NCBI GenBank assembly: GCA_019925105.1
Contig: JAHGAU010000029.1
Location: 558,001-622,000 of the forward strand
DNA from: Niebla homalea
Lineage: Eukaryota; Ascomycota; Lecanoromycetes; Lecanorales; Ramalinaceae
Direction of reading: 5' to 3'
Length of the DNA: 64,000 nt
In this document: piece after piece, positions 1 through 11,937 of the stretch
How the letters are laid out: each line of letters opens with the position of its first letter
Numbering within the stretch: the stretch's first letter is position 1
Notes under the pieces: model-generated
Seen by the model: only the letters and a program-made list of their open reading frames with translations
Told to the model about the DNA's origin: nothing
Database searches by the model: none
Program-made: the position numbers and the translations under genes

Positions 1-3000
1 CTTCTTAGGTGCATTCTGGGCTTCGCCGATATCCTCAGTCTTGCGCTCTGGGGCGTCAGTCTGCTCGACCGATGGAAAGACAATTTCCGCAATCTCGGCG
101 CTTGGAGGTGGTTGAGAAGGGTCACTTTTGGTCAGCACCGATGAAATATTGTCGTGTGAAACAGTGTCCTCCAGCATTTGGCTTGTATCATGGGTGGATT
201 CGGCATTATCGCTCGTAGGCGCTACTCTAATGTTCTGATCTAGCTCAGGTGAGTCAGCAACTTCCCGAGAAGTCTTCTCTGTCCCACTAGCTGCAGGAGA
301 TTGAGAAGCATCAGATTTCAAGATAGATGCTGTGTCAGATCGTGAGGCAGCAGATTCGGGTTGTTGAGCAAGCGCCGCGTCAATCTCATGACTGTCATTG
401 CCCTCTGGACCTGGCGAAGCTGATTGCAAATGAGCGAATTCAATTGACTTCCTTACAACACCAGCCGCAATAGCAGGCTCCGTCATTTGTTCGGATTGAT
501 CTTCGCTCTGAAAGTCACGGTCTTTGAGGTTCTCTAGCTCTTTCAAAGACTTGTCAATGGATGTCATGGGGTCTTTGCCTTCTACCAGCTCTTGTGATTC
601 CTCAGTCTTTGCAGGGCCTGCGTCATCTTCGAGCCCCGCATTGTTATCTCCTGCGAGTTTCGACAGGTCACGCGTCCCTGTTGGAAAATCTGGCGTCTGG
701 CTTTGTGGCAAGTCGGATTGCATATTCCAATCGGCGGCGGGATGAGCAACGACCCCCGCTTCCACGTCTAATGATCGATCTGGTTCCATCAAATCACGGA
801 CACCTGATTGGCTCAAAGACCCTTCCCGAGAAATGGCTTCAGAATCGTCCGCTTCTTGCGCTTCGTTGGTCCCAACATTGGAGGATGGCGCTGAAAGAAA
901 CTCCTCCCATTCCAAATCTTGATATCTTCTCTTGTTCTTACCCATCTTACCCTTCTTTCTGCTGCTGGCTAGTGTCGGAGTATTGTCGTTGCCTCCTAGG
1001 CCGTCTAATGATTTATGCTTGTTCAACGGTTTACCTTGATCATTGAGCTCTTCAGTAATGAACCCAGTGGTCGTGCCTGAAGCCGAGATTCCTGAGGCCG
1101 AAACTTCGGCTTGTGGCTCGGAGACGCTTTGTCTGCCCTCCATTCCCTTTTTACTCTTCTTTCCCGCAGCGAATTGGAAGGAAGCATCTTCAAGGGCCTC
1201 GCCTGTAGGAGGGGGAACGGATGTATAAATTGGTTCTTGGTCTTGAAAATCTCGCAGCTTGCCAGTATCGAGAGGGGTTGCCTCCTCAGGCGACTCTGCG
1301 ACGGATGTCTTGTCTGCTGGTGCAGGTGGGACAAATCTTTCATGCGTTTGCTGCTCTGGAAATTCAGAGACCTTACCAATATCATGAACGGTTCCTGCCA
1401 TGGGCGACTTTAAAGGCTTGTCCGCTGGAGGAGGCGGCATTAATGTCTCTAGGGCTTGCTGCTCTGGAACATCGAATGTCTCAGCAACATTAAGAATGGT
1501 GTCATCGTTGGGCAGATCTGGCTCAGATGGCTCGTCCACTGTTTCTTGGCTACCCTTCTTGCCCTTCTTGCCTTTCTTTTTTGCAGTGAACTGGAAGGGG
1601 TCGTCTCCAAGGGTGTCTGATGGTATAGGCGCGGCATGAGTCTTCTCCGCTTGCTGTTCTTCGATATCAGTTGCCTTGAGTGGATAGGTAACGCGGTCGT
1701 CTTGCGGCGAGATCAATTCAGATGGCTTCTGTACTGAGTTCTGTTGACTCTTCTTACCTTTCTTGCCTTCTTTCTTAGTCGTAGATTGGAGCGAGTCATC
1801 ATCCGGGATACTTGCTGCTGTGGGCGCGACGGGTTCTCCCTGCTCATCCGCCTGTTGCTCCTCATTACCGAATGTTCTAGCGACATCAGTAATAGTGTCG
1901 TCTTCGGTGAAGGGTGCTGCGGACGGCGTGTCTACAGCACACGGCTTGTCATCTGAAGACGGGAGATCTGCGGTGCTTTGCCTGGAATTCTTGCCTCTCT
2001 TGCCTTTCTTCTTCGTCTTGAAGTTGAAAGAATCAGCCTCCATCGTTTCTTCAGGTACTTGAACAGCGGATGTTGCTTCGTCAACCTGGACCGGACTTTC
2101 AATAGATTGTGGTAGACCGACAGACGAATCACCAAACGTTCCTATGCTTGTATTCTTGTCGACCTTTGCGTGCTTCCCTTTCTTCTGGGGCTCTGCATCT
2201 TGGCCAGATTCGACGGGATCAGACTTGACGCTAGTGACAATGGTTTGGTCCGAGGGCGAAACGTTGGGTGCAAGAGCTGTCCCCGACTGCCTCAACCTTG
2301 ATGTATCAAAGCCTTCTTCTGGGGGCATATCATTGTTGCCAGCTGGATCATCCCTTGGATGGTCGTCCACGAATAGATCCCGGAAAGCAAACCCACTCTC
2401 GGCGCTAATAAGTGGCAGCTGCCGCTTGCTGTCTTTATTCTGCTGATTCTCCTCACGATCAGACGCCTTGTCCGCATCCGCTGCTGCAGTCACCATTTCA
2501 TGAACAATTTCATGGCGCGATAAGGATTTTCGAGGCCTTTCACGTTCCGGCTTTGGTGTCTCGAGAATATCTGGAGCTGGGAGCGAACGTTCCTCCGACT
2601 GATCAGCCTCCATAGCAAACGAAGCGGCTGTTGGCATCGTCGTCTGGAAATCCAACACATCTTGTGCCGAGTGTTCATCTGTCCGCATTGGGTCCTCCTG
2701 CACGTGAAGGCTAGAGGTGCGTGGAAAGTGCATTTCTTGCTCTGGATCGGATTCTCCTGGATTATGCAGTGAGCAAGCAGCGGACGTGCTATGGCTTTCG
2801 TGCAGTGGATGATAGTTCTCTTCCGGAGATGGTTCTTGCTGTGAATGATATCTTTCGACAAGCCACAACGGGCGTATCTCCCTAGAAGACGCGGATTTCT
2901 TAAACTCCATTGAGCGTGGTCGAGGCTCTGTATGGGCTACGACTTCAGACCCAGAGCGGGATGAAGACAAGGGAGACTGAGAGGAGGATCTTGGCAACAT

Positions 3001-6000
3001 GGTTGGTGGCGGTCGTTTGAAGTGCACGGGCACACGAGTCGGAGAGGTGATACTTCGGGGAGATTTTTGAGATTCAGCAATGAAAACCTCAGATGGGCGA
3101 CTTGGGACGCGCTCTGCGGCTTGCGTTGTTTCAGCTTCAGCGTCAGGAGGCTCGTTTGCCCCCTGTGCAGGGTCAGGAGGTGGTGGTGGATCTGGGCGCA
3201 TTCCTAAAAAAGACTCCGAGACTTGTCGTGATTCACGCTCCGTTGAAGCCATTCCTGCGTGAGTGTCAGGATCCTTGTCGACTGTCAGCCAATGCATCCG
3301 GCATTCTGCCACGAACAAATGTGATAGATACCTTGGCTGGTGTGTCTTGGGCGTTCCTATCTACATCTGGCAACTGGTCAAGGGCTTCATCTGGGGTCTC
3401 TCCGTTCATCTTATTACGCTTTGACTTCTTCTTTCGCTTCTTGGTTTCCTGGAAGTCATCAATTCTAGCCGAGTCTGGCTCCCTGCTTTTAGTACTCTGG
3501 ACCTTATCTTTGCCATGCCTGTCGCCAACTTCTTGGAAGTTGCCCACTTTTGCCAACGATGTAGTATCCTCAGTGCTTTCAGGAGCTATTATGGGGGTTG
3601 CAGAGTTCGTCTCAATCAAGCCATTGCTACGCCTATTTGACTTCTTCTTTCGATCTTTCTTGATCAAAGGGTCATCTTCAACAGCGTCAATTGGAGCCTT
3701 TGAAGAGACTTGCTGGCTCAGAGAAGGTTCTGAATCTGTGAAGTGCCCGTCCTCACTGCCCTTGACAGACCGAGGCTGCTCGGCTTGACTGACGATATCA
3801 TCTACAATGGCGGAGTCATTGCGCGGTATAGATGTCGTTACGGGACTTTCCTTCCTCGATCTTTTGTCGCGTCTCCTCTTTTCGCCAGGCATCTCTGTTG
3901 TAGCATCAAAGTCGTACGAGGGAGCATCTATATCACGAGATTCAGATCTGGGGGGCGAGTCTTTCCTGTGGTAAGTCGGATTGTCGATGACGAGAGAAGG
4001 GTCGAATCCGGCTGCCTGGGCGCCGGCAGCGAGCGTAGCCGCAAAGTCATAGTCGTCACCATGCCGAGTGCTTTCTGCAGTGCTAGCATCCGGCTTTTCA
4101 ACATCTTTCGACTTCGGCTTTGCTTGCCCATCAGATTCCGAATCAGAATAATCTTGGACCATTCTGCGTAGGCGGTCAGCATTGGTGGTTATCGTCACTG
4201 CGGGATGTTCACGATGGTCCGAAGACGTCACGTCAACGGCCTTGGGTGTCTCATCATCTATCGGGGTGACTTCCGACCTCTGACGTTCTTCCGAAGGCTC
4301 TTTGGCTTCCTCCTCAATGGTTTCTGAAGTCTCAAAGAAGGGAGTCGAGGCTCTACTGACTGGTGGAGTTGGTTCCACAAGTTTAAGATCGGGAACTTTC
4401 CAGGGCCATTGGCGGGACATGTCGAGTCGCTCATCTGTATCTGCAGGGGAGAACTCAGGCTCACCCCGTGCTCTCGTTTGCTTCTTGGGAGCAATTTCAA
4501 CAATCGCAGCTTCTTTGTCCATGCTCACGTCGGCATCAGGGTCGGCGCTGGTAATTTTGACTTGCTCGCCACTTTTGTTCAGGATATCTGTGACCGCCGG
4601 GGTAAAAAAAGACTGATAGTCCTCATGTGTGGTCTGCTTTAGTGTTCCAGCCTCCTGCCAGACAGAGTCCCTCCTCGACGGAGTCACATCTTCAGCCGAT
4701 CCTTGCTGGTGCTTTACTGCTGGCTCAACTTTGGATTCAAAGATGTTCTTAGATTCAACAGCGGATTCTTCGCCAGCGTCCTTCCGCCTACGCTGCCGCT
4801 CTTTTTTAGGTGGACGCTCACTCTTAGCAACAGCTTCTTCCTCATCCTCGCGCTCGCGTTCTCGGCGGCGACGCTCTCGGCGTTCTTCACGGCTCTCTCC
4901 TTTGTCCGGCTTTGCCGACGTTGCTGCAGCGGCTACTGCAGCACCCGCAATACCTGCTGCCGGAGCAATCCAAGAAGCATTGGACCCTCCACGGCTTGTC
5001 TTGGCTGAACGATCTGATACATCACGTTCTTTCACCATTCTATCGTCAGAACCCTGGCGCCTGGCTTCTCGACGTTCGGCAGATTGTCGTTCCTCATTCC
5101 TTCGCCGACGTCGTACTAATCGATCTTCTTCTTCCTGTTTCTCCGTCATAGCAAAGCGCACTGTGGACGAATCATCCTTCCCGGAACCACCCTGAGATGG
5201 CAGCATGGACTTTGACACTTCATCTTCCAGGAGTCTAGCCGGTGAGGTATCTCTCCGTTTCAGTCTTCGATGCTGGAAGCCGTCGTCTCTACGACTTCCA
5301 TTTTGCAAGGTTTCATCTCGAGACGCACTCGGCTCTGAAGACACTTTTTGCAAAGCAATGGCACCTGACGACTTATCATTGCGATTGGGCTCCTCGGCGT
5401 CATTGCACACTCTGTCGCCAGGTACCTCCGAGGAGTAGAAGCTTGATGAGACCGGAACAATGGGTTGAGGCTCTTGGATCGTGACCTGGCTTGGGCGGGA
5501 AATTATTGTAGGCTGTTTCCTGGATGCGACTGAATCTTCACGCTGGACATCGAAGCGTCCAGGATCGGATGTTGGCATTGGATACACCATTTGCAAAGGC
5601 ATTGAACCCTCGCCAGGCTCAGGAAAGGCATCATAGCGATCACGAGGAGTGATAGAGGCCCCAGACGGAACACTGTCAATAGACGCAGCATTTTGGGTTG
5701 GCAGCGGGACCTTCGGATTCGAAGATCGCCGTCCTAATTCCTCATCGCGAAACGCGTCTCGTCCCGGGGCAATGACTGGTGAGACCGAGACCAGAGACTC
5801 ATGACTAGCATTACTCGAATTAGAGCCGAACGCAAGATCAGAATCGATATGGCTTAAGTCCACTTCAGATGCGGACTCCCAAGTATCATTGGAGCTTGCA
5901 GATGAGGCCCTCTTTCTGCGTTCCGGATCTCTGTGGGCCGAGTCTCTTTGACCTTTATTAGGGCGTCCCTTGTGCAATGCCAGTGCAGCGGTTGCAGCGC

Positions 6001-8395
6001 CCAGTCCTAATAGCGCTGCCTCTGCCTCGTGATTGTTCTTGATCCTGTCAGATGAGCTCTTTCTTCTTCTCCTGCTGCTCTTCTCTGGGCGTGAGCTTAG
6101 CTCAAGGCTTGACGCGCTGGAATTTGACGATGACGAAAGGAAGCCAAAGAAGCCCTTATCCTTCTTCCTCTCTTTCCGTTTGTCTTTTCTTTTCCTGGAG
6201 CTGTCGACACGGACAAGTTCCTCGTCCCGGACACTACGCCTGGGAATTGATGGAGAAGCATTTCGATGTTTGCGTTGGTCTGCCGAAGCAGAAGCTAGAT
6301 TCACAAGAGACTCTGGTCTGATGCTTGTAGATTGTGAGGTCTTTCTACTTTGATCCTTGATTTCTAGACTGGAGGCGGACGGACGTTGCTTGGACAGCGC
6401 CGAGCCGGTGGAGACTGCATAAGAGCCGCCGTGATCTCTCTTCCTGTAACTTAGGGCATCATTAGAGTCACCCTTTTTGGGGTCTTCCATTGACGAGTTT
6501 CTACGCCTCAATGCTTGGTCATATGACCGTCGAGACGGAGAGGATCTTCGCCTGGGACGTAAGCGTCCAGATTTGACATCCGATGAGTCGTCAACATCAT
6601 TCTTCCGATTGAACAAGGTCTCTCCAACCTTCCCTAAGCCGTAGCCTGCAAGGCCAGCCCCAATCCAGTTAACTCCTTTCTTCCGTCGGCTCTCGTCATC
6701 TGAAGAAGAGTAACGATACTGCTTGTCAACGCGCGTACTACTACCCAATCTCTCCTTGGAACGTCTTTTGTAGAACCTGTGTCTTCGAGGCGCGTCTCTA
6801 GGCGAGGATCCAGGCTCAAAGCATCCTCGGCAAACACCAATAATTTCAGAGTACTCTTCAAATTGAGCAACCCCATCGGGGTCCTTGACAAAGTCCACAA
6901 GAGCGCCAAATGGCCCTTGATGACGGTGCCGTTGCTGCATCGGTGTTGAAGGATTTTGGTGAGACATAGACACTGACTGAGACGAGTGATTGTGATGGTG
7001 TGCATACGACGCGGCTGCAACTCCTGCTGCTCCAGCAGCACCAGCAGCAAATAGAGGAACGTTGGACGACTGCGAGGGCATTTTACCTGGTTTAGGTGGT
7101 CTGTCCGAGGGTGTGTAGAACGAGTTGTGTGATGCTGATGCCTGATGCTGATTTGAAGGTCGAGAGAAGTGGCTTTGACCTCCACTGATAGATGACCCAT
7201 GTTCTGATACTTGTTGAGAGGAGGAAAGGCCACCGCTCATCATGTATCCAGCGGCTGCCCCAGCCGTTGCACCAGCAAGGGTTGGGACTGCGGGGGCAGA
7301 AGAGGTATGATGGGTGCCATTCGGCCGGTTCGGTGCGGTGCTGTATGAGTTAGATGTTGTGTGAGCGCTGGTTGACGCAGCGTCTTCGACTTCGCCACTG
7401 TAAAATGAAGCTGCCGCGCCCGTTGCTCCCATCTGGCTTGGTTCTGTTGGAGGAGCTGCGACTGGTGCAGCAGGTTGAAGGTGAGGCTCAGCGCCGATGA
7501 TGAGAGAAGGTGAATGTGTTCTATAGCCCGGTTGGTCCGCAACCGACTGCCCGGTATCGCCGTAGTATTCGGCGGCGAGTCCGGGGCCACCTTCGATAGA
7601 AGCAAGAGGAGGTCTGTAAGGGACTGAAGACTGAGCAGGGAATTGGCCTGGAAATTGGTCTTGAACGTGAGATGAATTGGCTTCATGATGACTCGCTGGT
7701 GGGGTGAAAGCCCCCTGGGGTGCTCCTTCATACTGCCCCGGGAATTGAGTGAATCCGGTACCCGCTATCTGACCACTGAAATCCCCTGGGCCTCTACTGG
7801 TTTCCCCATTCCTCCCTCCTAAGTCATCGGATTTCCTAGCAGCCGAGTCTTGACGGCGCCGGGCTCCTCTGCCTGTACTGTTATCTTCCCTGTTGACATC
7901 GTCGTGACTGCGTCTTTCTTTGTGATCGATGCTGTCTTTCGTTCGCTTTGCAGTCTGTGGGCTTTTCCTTCTTCTGTCAAACCTCCCACTCTCCTTCCGG
8001 CCTGTTTTGTTTCGAGATTGAACGGCGTCGTCTCGTGAGGGTCGACCACTTGACATCTCGCTGCGGGAACCGCCAACTACCTGTTCATCATCTCTGTAGC
8101 CATGTGCCGTGACATAGCTCGACGCTTTCGACGGTATCGCCACAGCGCGCGCGGTCGATCTATCAAGAGCGTCGTAGTTTCTCGAGGGTGAATCAGGGAA
8201 TGGATCGCATTCTTCGCTGCGCCCAGACGAGTGTTTCTTCTTCTTCTTCGTGGTGGAGGTTGAGACTGTTGCAGATGGCGTGGCCCGCGTGGATTGGCGA
8301 TGCTCGCTATTATCGTCCTGATGCGCAAGAGGATCGGAGGCTTGTGTGGGTGAAGTTGTCGCCTTGTTAGGCTTGCCATTAAATAGATTCCACAT
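1..8395 (-). CDS. lah: Leashin-like (involucrin-repeat) giant protein, 5' part, truncated by window edge
   Basis: Two exons are visible: 8395-3332 (1688 codons) and 3273 down to base 1, where the frame is still open. They are joined by a 58-nt intron (3331-3274, GTATCT..CAAG, branch-like CTGAC) that keeps phase 0. The protein starts MWNLFNGKP and is extremely rich in Ser, Arg, Lys, Asp and Glu, with (KRR/KKKKK) clusters and Ala-rich hydrophobic patches such as AAGAAGVAAAS. Exon 2 carries a REIRPLWLVERY motif (about 2880-2860), which I recall from fungal 'involucrin repeat' proteins, followed by degenerate repeats built around DPFQF-AKKKGKKGKK at about 2020, 1770, 1580, 1160 and 940. In Aspergillus and Neurospora this family is Leashin (LAH), the tether for Woronin bodies at the cortex or septal pore. 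The family assignment is from memory of its organisation; the Woronin-body role is inferred. The C-terminal part lies outside the window. Confidence 0.7.
3274..3331 (-). other. Intron in Leashin-like gene
   Basis: 58-nt intron. The donor GTATCT follows a Lys codon, and the acceptor CAAG is followed by GATCCTGAC. An alternative CAG acceptor 19 nt further on (ending 3255) would put exon 2 in a frame that hits a stop after 16 codons. The CAAG acceptor keeps more than 1090 codons open to the window edge, so it is preferred. Confidence 0.65.
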
Positions 8396-8941
8396 GTCTG
8401 AGAAGCTGATTGGTTGGAAAGCGGTTAGCTAATACGCCTGCCAACTCACCGTATGTACACCTGTCCTACAAGTTGCTAACGATCTGCATAGAGTTGTCCA
8501 AGCAAAAGTGGTCAATGGGACCTCGCAGTGTTTCGACAAGATGTACCAGAATGCTTTAGGCCGTCCCAATTGACACGACGCGACCGCCGTTGGAAAGCAG
8601 TTGAGGGCTTGAGGCTGAACATCTTTTAATTTCGGAGGCGGGTTAGCCTCGGACATTCTGACGCTGGGGCTAAAGCTACGTCAGATCTCGACCGCCTTGA
8701 CCGCAAAGTATTGAGATCTCAATGATATGGACGATTTGATTGGTAGAATAGGAACTGATCGCGCACCAAATAAATCATATGATGATATAACATATACTGA
8801 TCGTATTGAAGGTATGTCTAAACAGGTCAATGACAAGTGCCTGACGATTACATTCCCATACACTCTGAAACGCTTGCTCCCCTATAGTTCAACCACACGA
8901 TGAAGAGACGCTGGAAGGCATTGAAAGCGTAGCAAGGCATG
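8396..8941. promoter_or_regulatory. Intergenic: Leashin-like gene 5' region and malic enzyme 3' region
   Basis: No coding sequence supported. On the minus strand, GTGAGT at 8449, a GCTAAC branch-like site and a CAG at 8408-8406 (or 8400-8398) just before the ATG outline a possible 44-52 nt intron in the 5' UTR of the Leashin-like gene. The short reading frame on the minus strand at 8429-8656 shows no recognisable features. Confidence 0.4.
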
Positions 8942-10813
8942 CTATAGGTGTGAGTCTTTATGAGTATTGACTCCATTCGTTCCCGTAGATTCATTGGTCT
9001 TTGGCAAGTCCAGCATGATTTCTCGAACTTCATCCTCAACCCTGGCAGTCTCGGTTGCGGGCTCATACATTTTTGATCGTACCCATTTTTCGAGCTCTTC
9101 ATCCCCCATCAGCTTGATGTGTGGTTCACGAGCCACTCCAGCTTCTTCTGCAGCCTGGATGACTTCCATGGCAACTTTTACGCTGACGTCCCGAATACGT
9201 GCGATCTCGGGGTACAACCAGTCCTGTGCTTGTTCTGACTTGTTCAAAGATTTGCTGAGAGCCAAGGCTGAAGCATAAATCATGGATTGCGTGACGACGG
9301 TCGCTTTGGACAGGATAGTGCCGAGCCCGATGCCAGGAAAGACATACATGTTGTTCCCTTGGCCTGGTGTCAAGGTTTGTCCTTGATACTCGACAGGTCC
9401 GAATGGGCTTCCACTGGCAAACAGAGCCCTCCCACCAGTATACTTGATCGCGTCTTCGAAAGTACACTCCGAGTTTGCAGAAGGGTTCGACAGCGGAAAG
9501 ATGATGGGCTTCTCATTCCACTGGCCCATCTTCGTCAGCAATCTTGGGGTGAAAGCGCCCCCAATTGTTGAGAGGCCCATGAGTATGGTGGGCTTCACCA
9601 GGTCTGCCACTTCTTCTAGGTTCTTATACTGCTGACCTTCGTTGTCATCCCGAGAGAAGTAGATCTTGTGATCCGGCAGTTTGTCGCCGCGATCATTGGT
9701 CACCAGACCCTTCGAATCCACGAGCCAGAAGCATCGTTTCGCCTCTTCTTCAGTCAAACCTTCACGCATGAAGTATGCCACAATCTGTTTTGCAACGCCC
9801 ACACCCGCACTTCCTGCCCCCAGAAAGACAGCTCGCTGATCCTTGGCAGCTCTTCCTGACTGCTTCACCCCACTGATAATTCCACCCAGGACGACAGCTC
9901 CGGTACCTTGGATGTCATCATTGAAACAATTGTAGCGTGGACCATATTTCTCCAACGCAGGGAACGGATTCTTGAAATCCTCAAACTGTACCACGATCCC
10001 CGGCCACTTCTGATGAAGTGCTTGCATGAGCTCGTCCATAAACTCCAGAGATTCCTCCTCGGACACTCTTGGCTTCTTCGTGCCCATGTACAAGGGATCA
10101 TGGATAAATTGCTGGTTTCCTGTGCCCAAGTCAAGCATAAGAGGAAGTGTTGCATCCGGGCGAATGCCAGCACATGCCGTGTACAAGGCGAGCTTGCCGA
10201 CTGGTATTCCCATGCCATTGATTCCGAGATCTCCAAGACCTAGTATTCTGGATCCATCAGTCACGACCGTGATCTCAACGTTTCTTTCGGGCCAATTCTG
10301 GAGCACAGAATGGATGTGACCCCGGTCTTCGTATGAGATGTACAGCCCTTCAGGCTGGACATAGTTGCTGGACCATTGTAGACAAGCTTCACCTACTGTT
10401 GGGGTGTATATTAGAGGTGCAATTGCTTTGACATGTTGTGTCACCAGGCGGTAGAAGAGATGGACGTTTGAGTTCCGAAGCCCACTGAGATATAAGTACT
10501 TCTCTATGCTCTTCTCCTTTCTCGACAGTTGCATCAAGCACCTTTTCATTTGCACATCTGGGCTGTCAACTGCAGGAGGAATCAGGCCATACGTTCGGTT
10601 GTACCGGCGGACCGCGGAAGAATGGGTTGTATCAAAGTCTCCCGTGGCTGGAGGCGGATGGGCGACAGACATGTTGGTTCTTTGGAGCATCAAGGATGGC
10701 CACTTGCCAGCTATGGGTTTGATCAGGTGTTTTCTTGTGCTGCGTCTGTCTCTGACTAAGGACAGGGGATTCTGCTTGCTACGCGTGGACGATAAGCACA
10801 CCGAAATCCGCAT
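8942..10813 (-). CDS. Malic enzyme (malate dehydrogenase, oxaloacetate-decarboxylating)
   Basis: Oxidative decarboxylation of L-malate to pyruvate and CO2 with reduction of NAD(P)+. Single exon, 623 codons from the ATG at 10813; a second good ATG lies at 10672 (576 codons, MSVAHPPP...), close to the usual family length. Malic domain: GLIPPAV near the start, YTPTVGEA (catalytic Tyr), GIPVGKLALY (catalytic Lys), LGTGNQ, VQFEDF and FNDDIQGTG (metal-binding Glu/Asp residues). The Rossmann motif is GAGSAGVGVA, followed by a complete NAD-binding domain. The stretch between the two ATGs is rich in Arg, Ser and Lys with almost no acidic residues, like a mitochondrial presequence. Reading continues upstream to 10996 without an ATG. 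The cofactor (NAD or NADP) cannot be decided by eye. The 3' end is 547 bp from the next gene. Confidence 0.93.
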   Translation of the reverse strand: MRISVCLSSTRSKQNPLSLVRDRRSTRKHLIKPIAGKWPSLMLQRTNMSVAHPPPATGDFDTTHSSAVRRYNRTYGLIPPAVDSPDVQMKRCLMQLSRKEKSIEKYLYLSGLRNSNVHLFYRLVTQHVKAIAPLIYTPTVGEACLQWSSNYVQPEGLYISYEDRGHIHSVLQNWPERNVEITVVTDGSRILGLGDLGINGMGIPVGKLALYTACAGIRPDATLPLMLDLGTGNQQFIHDPLYMGTKKPRVSEEESLEFMDELMQALHQKWPGIVVQFEDFKNPFPALEKYGPRYNCFNDDIQGTGAVVLGGIISGVKQSGRAAKDQRAVFLGAGSAGVGVAKQIVAYFMREGLTEEEAKRCFWLVDSKGLVTNDRGDKLPDHKIYFSRDDNEGQQYKNLEEVADLVKPTILMGLSTIGGAFTPRLLTKMGQWNEKPIIFPLSNPSANSECTFEDAIKYTGGRALFASGSPFGPVEYQGQTLTPGQGNNMYVFPGIGLGTILSKATVVTQSMIYASALALSKSLNKSEQAQDWLYPEIARIRDVSVKVAMEVIQAAEEAGVAREPHIKLMGDEELEKWVRSKMYEPATETARVEDEVREIMLDLPKTNESTGTNGVNTHKDSHL

Positions 10814-11937
10814 TGAACACGCTTGGACAGTGATGGTAGGGCAATTGCATCCAGGCTTTGGCTGCTTCAAAGAGGAGCAATGGGAGCCAGTCAGTGGCAA
10901 TTCGGCAACCGAAGAAGCATACTGGAGCAATTCAGGGGGAACTGTGCTTTTTCCGTGTTGGGCCGAAGCGTTATCGCAAGGAAGAGTAACGGCCAATGAT
11001 TAGGGCAAGGATGGCATGTCCAACCGTTCCGAGAGCCCCTGCTGCACTCATACTATATGATCGTACGAGGAGCTACCGAGAGAATAATTTTTGTATTCAT
11101 GCTTGCAAGGTCAATGCAATTTTTGACTTCTCTGTTGTAGGCACGCGAGCTTTGTCTAGCCTCGGGGGCCATTGAGTCTGCCAAGCGACAATTTTGCTAG
11201 TCTTGCCGTCTTGGAGGTCTTCTGGTGCGGGGAAGGAGTTCTACCTAGGCATGTCAGGATCCTGAACCACGAGGTTGGGACGTTTTAGCGTATTCATAAT
11301 TGATGTCATTTCCTTGGCATTCTGATTCCACCTTCACCCTAAATTTCTTCGCAATACTTACGATTATTCGGTCAAATCAATATATCTAGTTGTGGATCTG
11401 AAGACGTAAATTGAATCAGTAGATGTAAATCTTCAATTTATATATATAATTTTCTTAGTGAAAACTATAAACCAAAAACTTCGATTTTCAGGGGGGCTTC
11501 TGAGTTTTAAAGGGCCGGAAGTTAGGCCAAACATTTGGTGTACGCAGTGGGGTTGGGGTGGTGTCAAAACGCCAAGGAAATGACATCGATTATGAATACG
11601 TTAATTGGGGGCCGACGGCAGAACGACCCGAGCTCCCAAACCCTTGCAGGTCTAGCCAATGATATTGGCTGCAATGGCATTTGAGAGCAATGCTGCAGCC
11701 TGGAGAAACATCAATGGAAAATAATAACATTGACTTAGGTTTGCATTTTGATAGTGTTCTTTGACTAATGTAATGGTCTCAAAGTACCAACAATATCCGC
11801 GAGCAAATTCGGCAAAGATACCACCTTAGCCTCCACATCCTTACGATCTCTAGGATTGAAATTTTCAGCTTGACCAATGTGTATACCTCAAAGTACCTAT
11901 TTCGACTGCGAAACGTGAGCTGAAGCCGACTTCCACA
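10814..11937. promoter_or_regulatory. Divergent intergenic region between malic enzyme and HAM1-like gene
   Basis: Contains no supported gene. It must hold the promoters of both flanking genes, which are transcribed away from it. Its middle is occupied by a 314-bp inverted-repeat element (11288-11601) whose interior is AT-rich (about 11360-11490, including TATATATAAT). No convincing TATA box or operator could be assigned to either gene. Confidence 0.5.
11288..11601. mobile_element. MITE-like element with 45-bp terminal inverted repeats and TA flanks
   Basis: The arms 11288-11332 and 11557-11601 are reverse complements at 39 of 45 positions. The outer 31 bp (from GCGTATTCATAAT inward) differ at only two. 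TA dinucleotides abut both ends (11286-11287 and 11602-11603), as expected for a Tc1/mariner-type target-site duplication. The 224-bp interior has no coding capacity and is AT-rich. Five of the six arm mismatches are transitions, compatible with ageing or mild RIP. It is probably non-autonomous. A hairpin unrelated to transposition is the alternative reading. Confidence 0.65.

Noticed and set aside
3255..3331. 77-nt version of the Leashin-like intron using the CAG acceptor
   Set aside because: It leads to a stop after 16 codons, whereas the CAAG acceptor keeps the frame open for over 1090 codons.
8429..8656. 75-codon frame on the minus strand upstream of the Leashin-like gene
   Set aside because: No recognisable motif; overlaps the likely promoter and 5' UTR intron.
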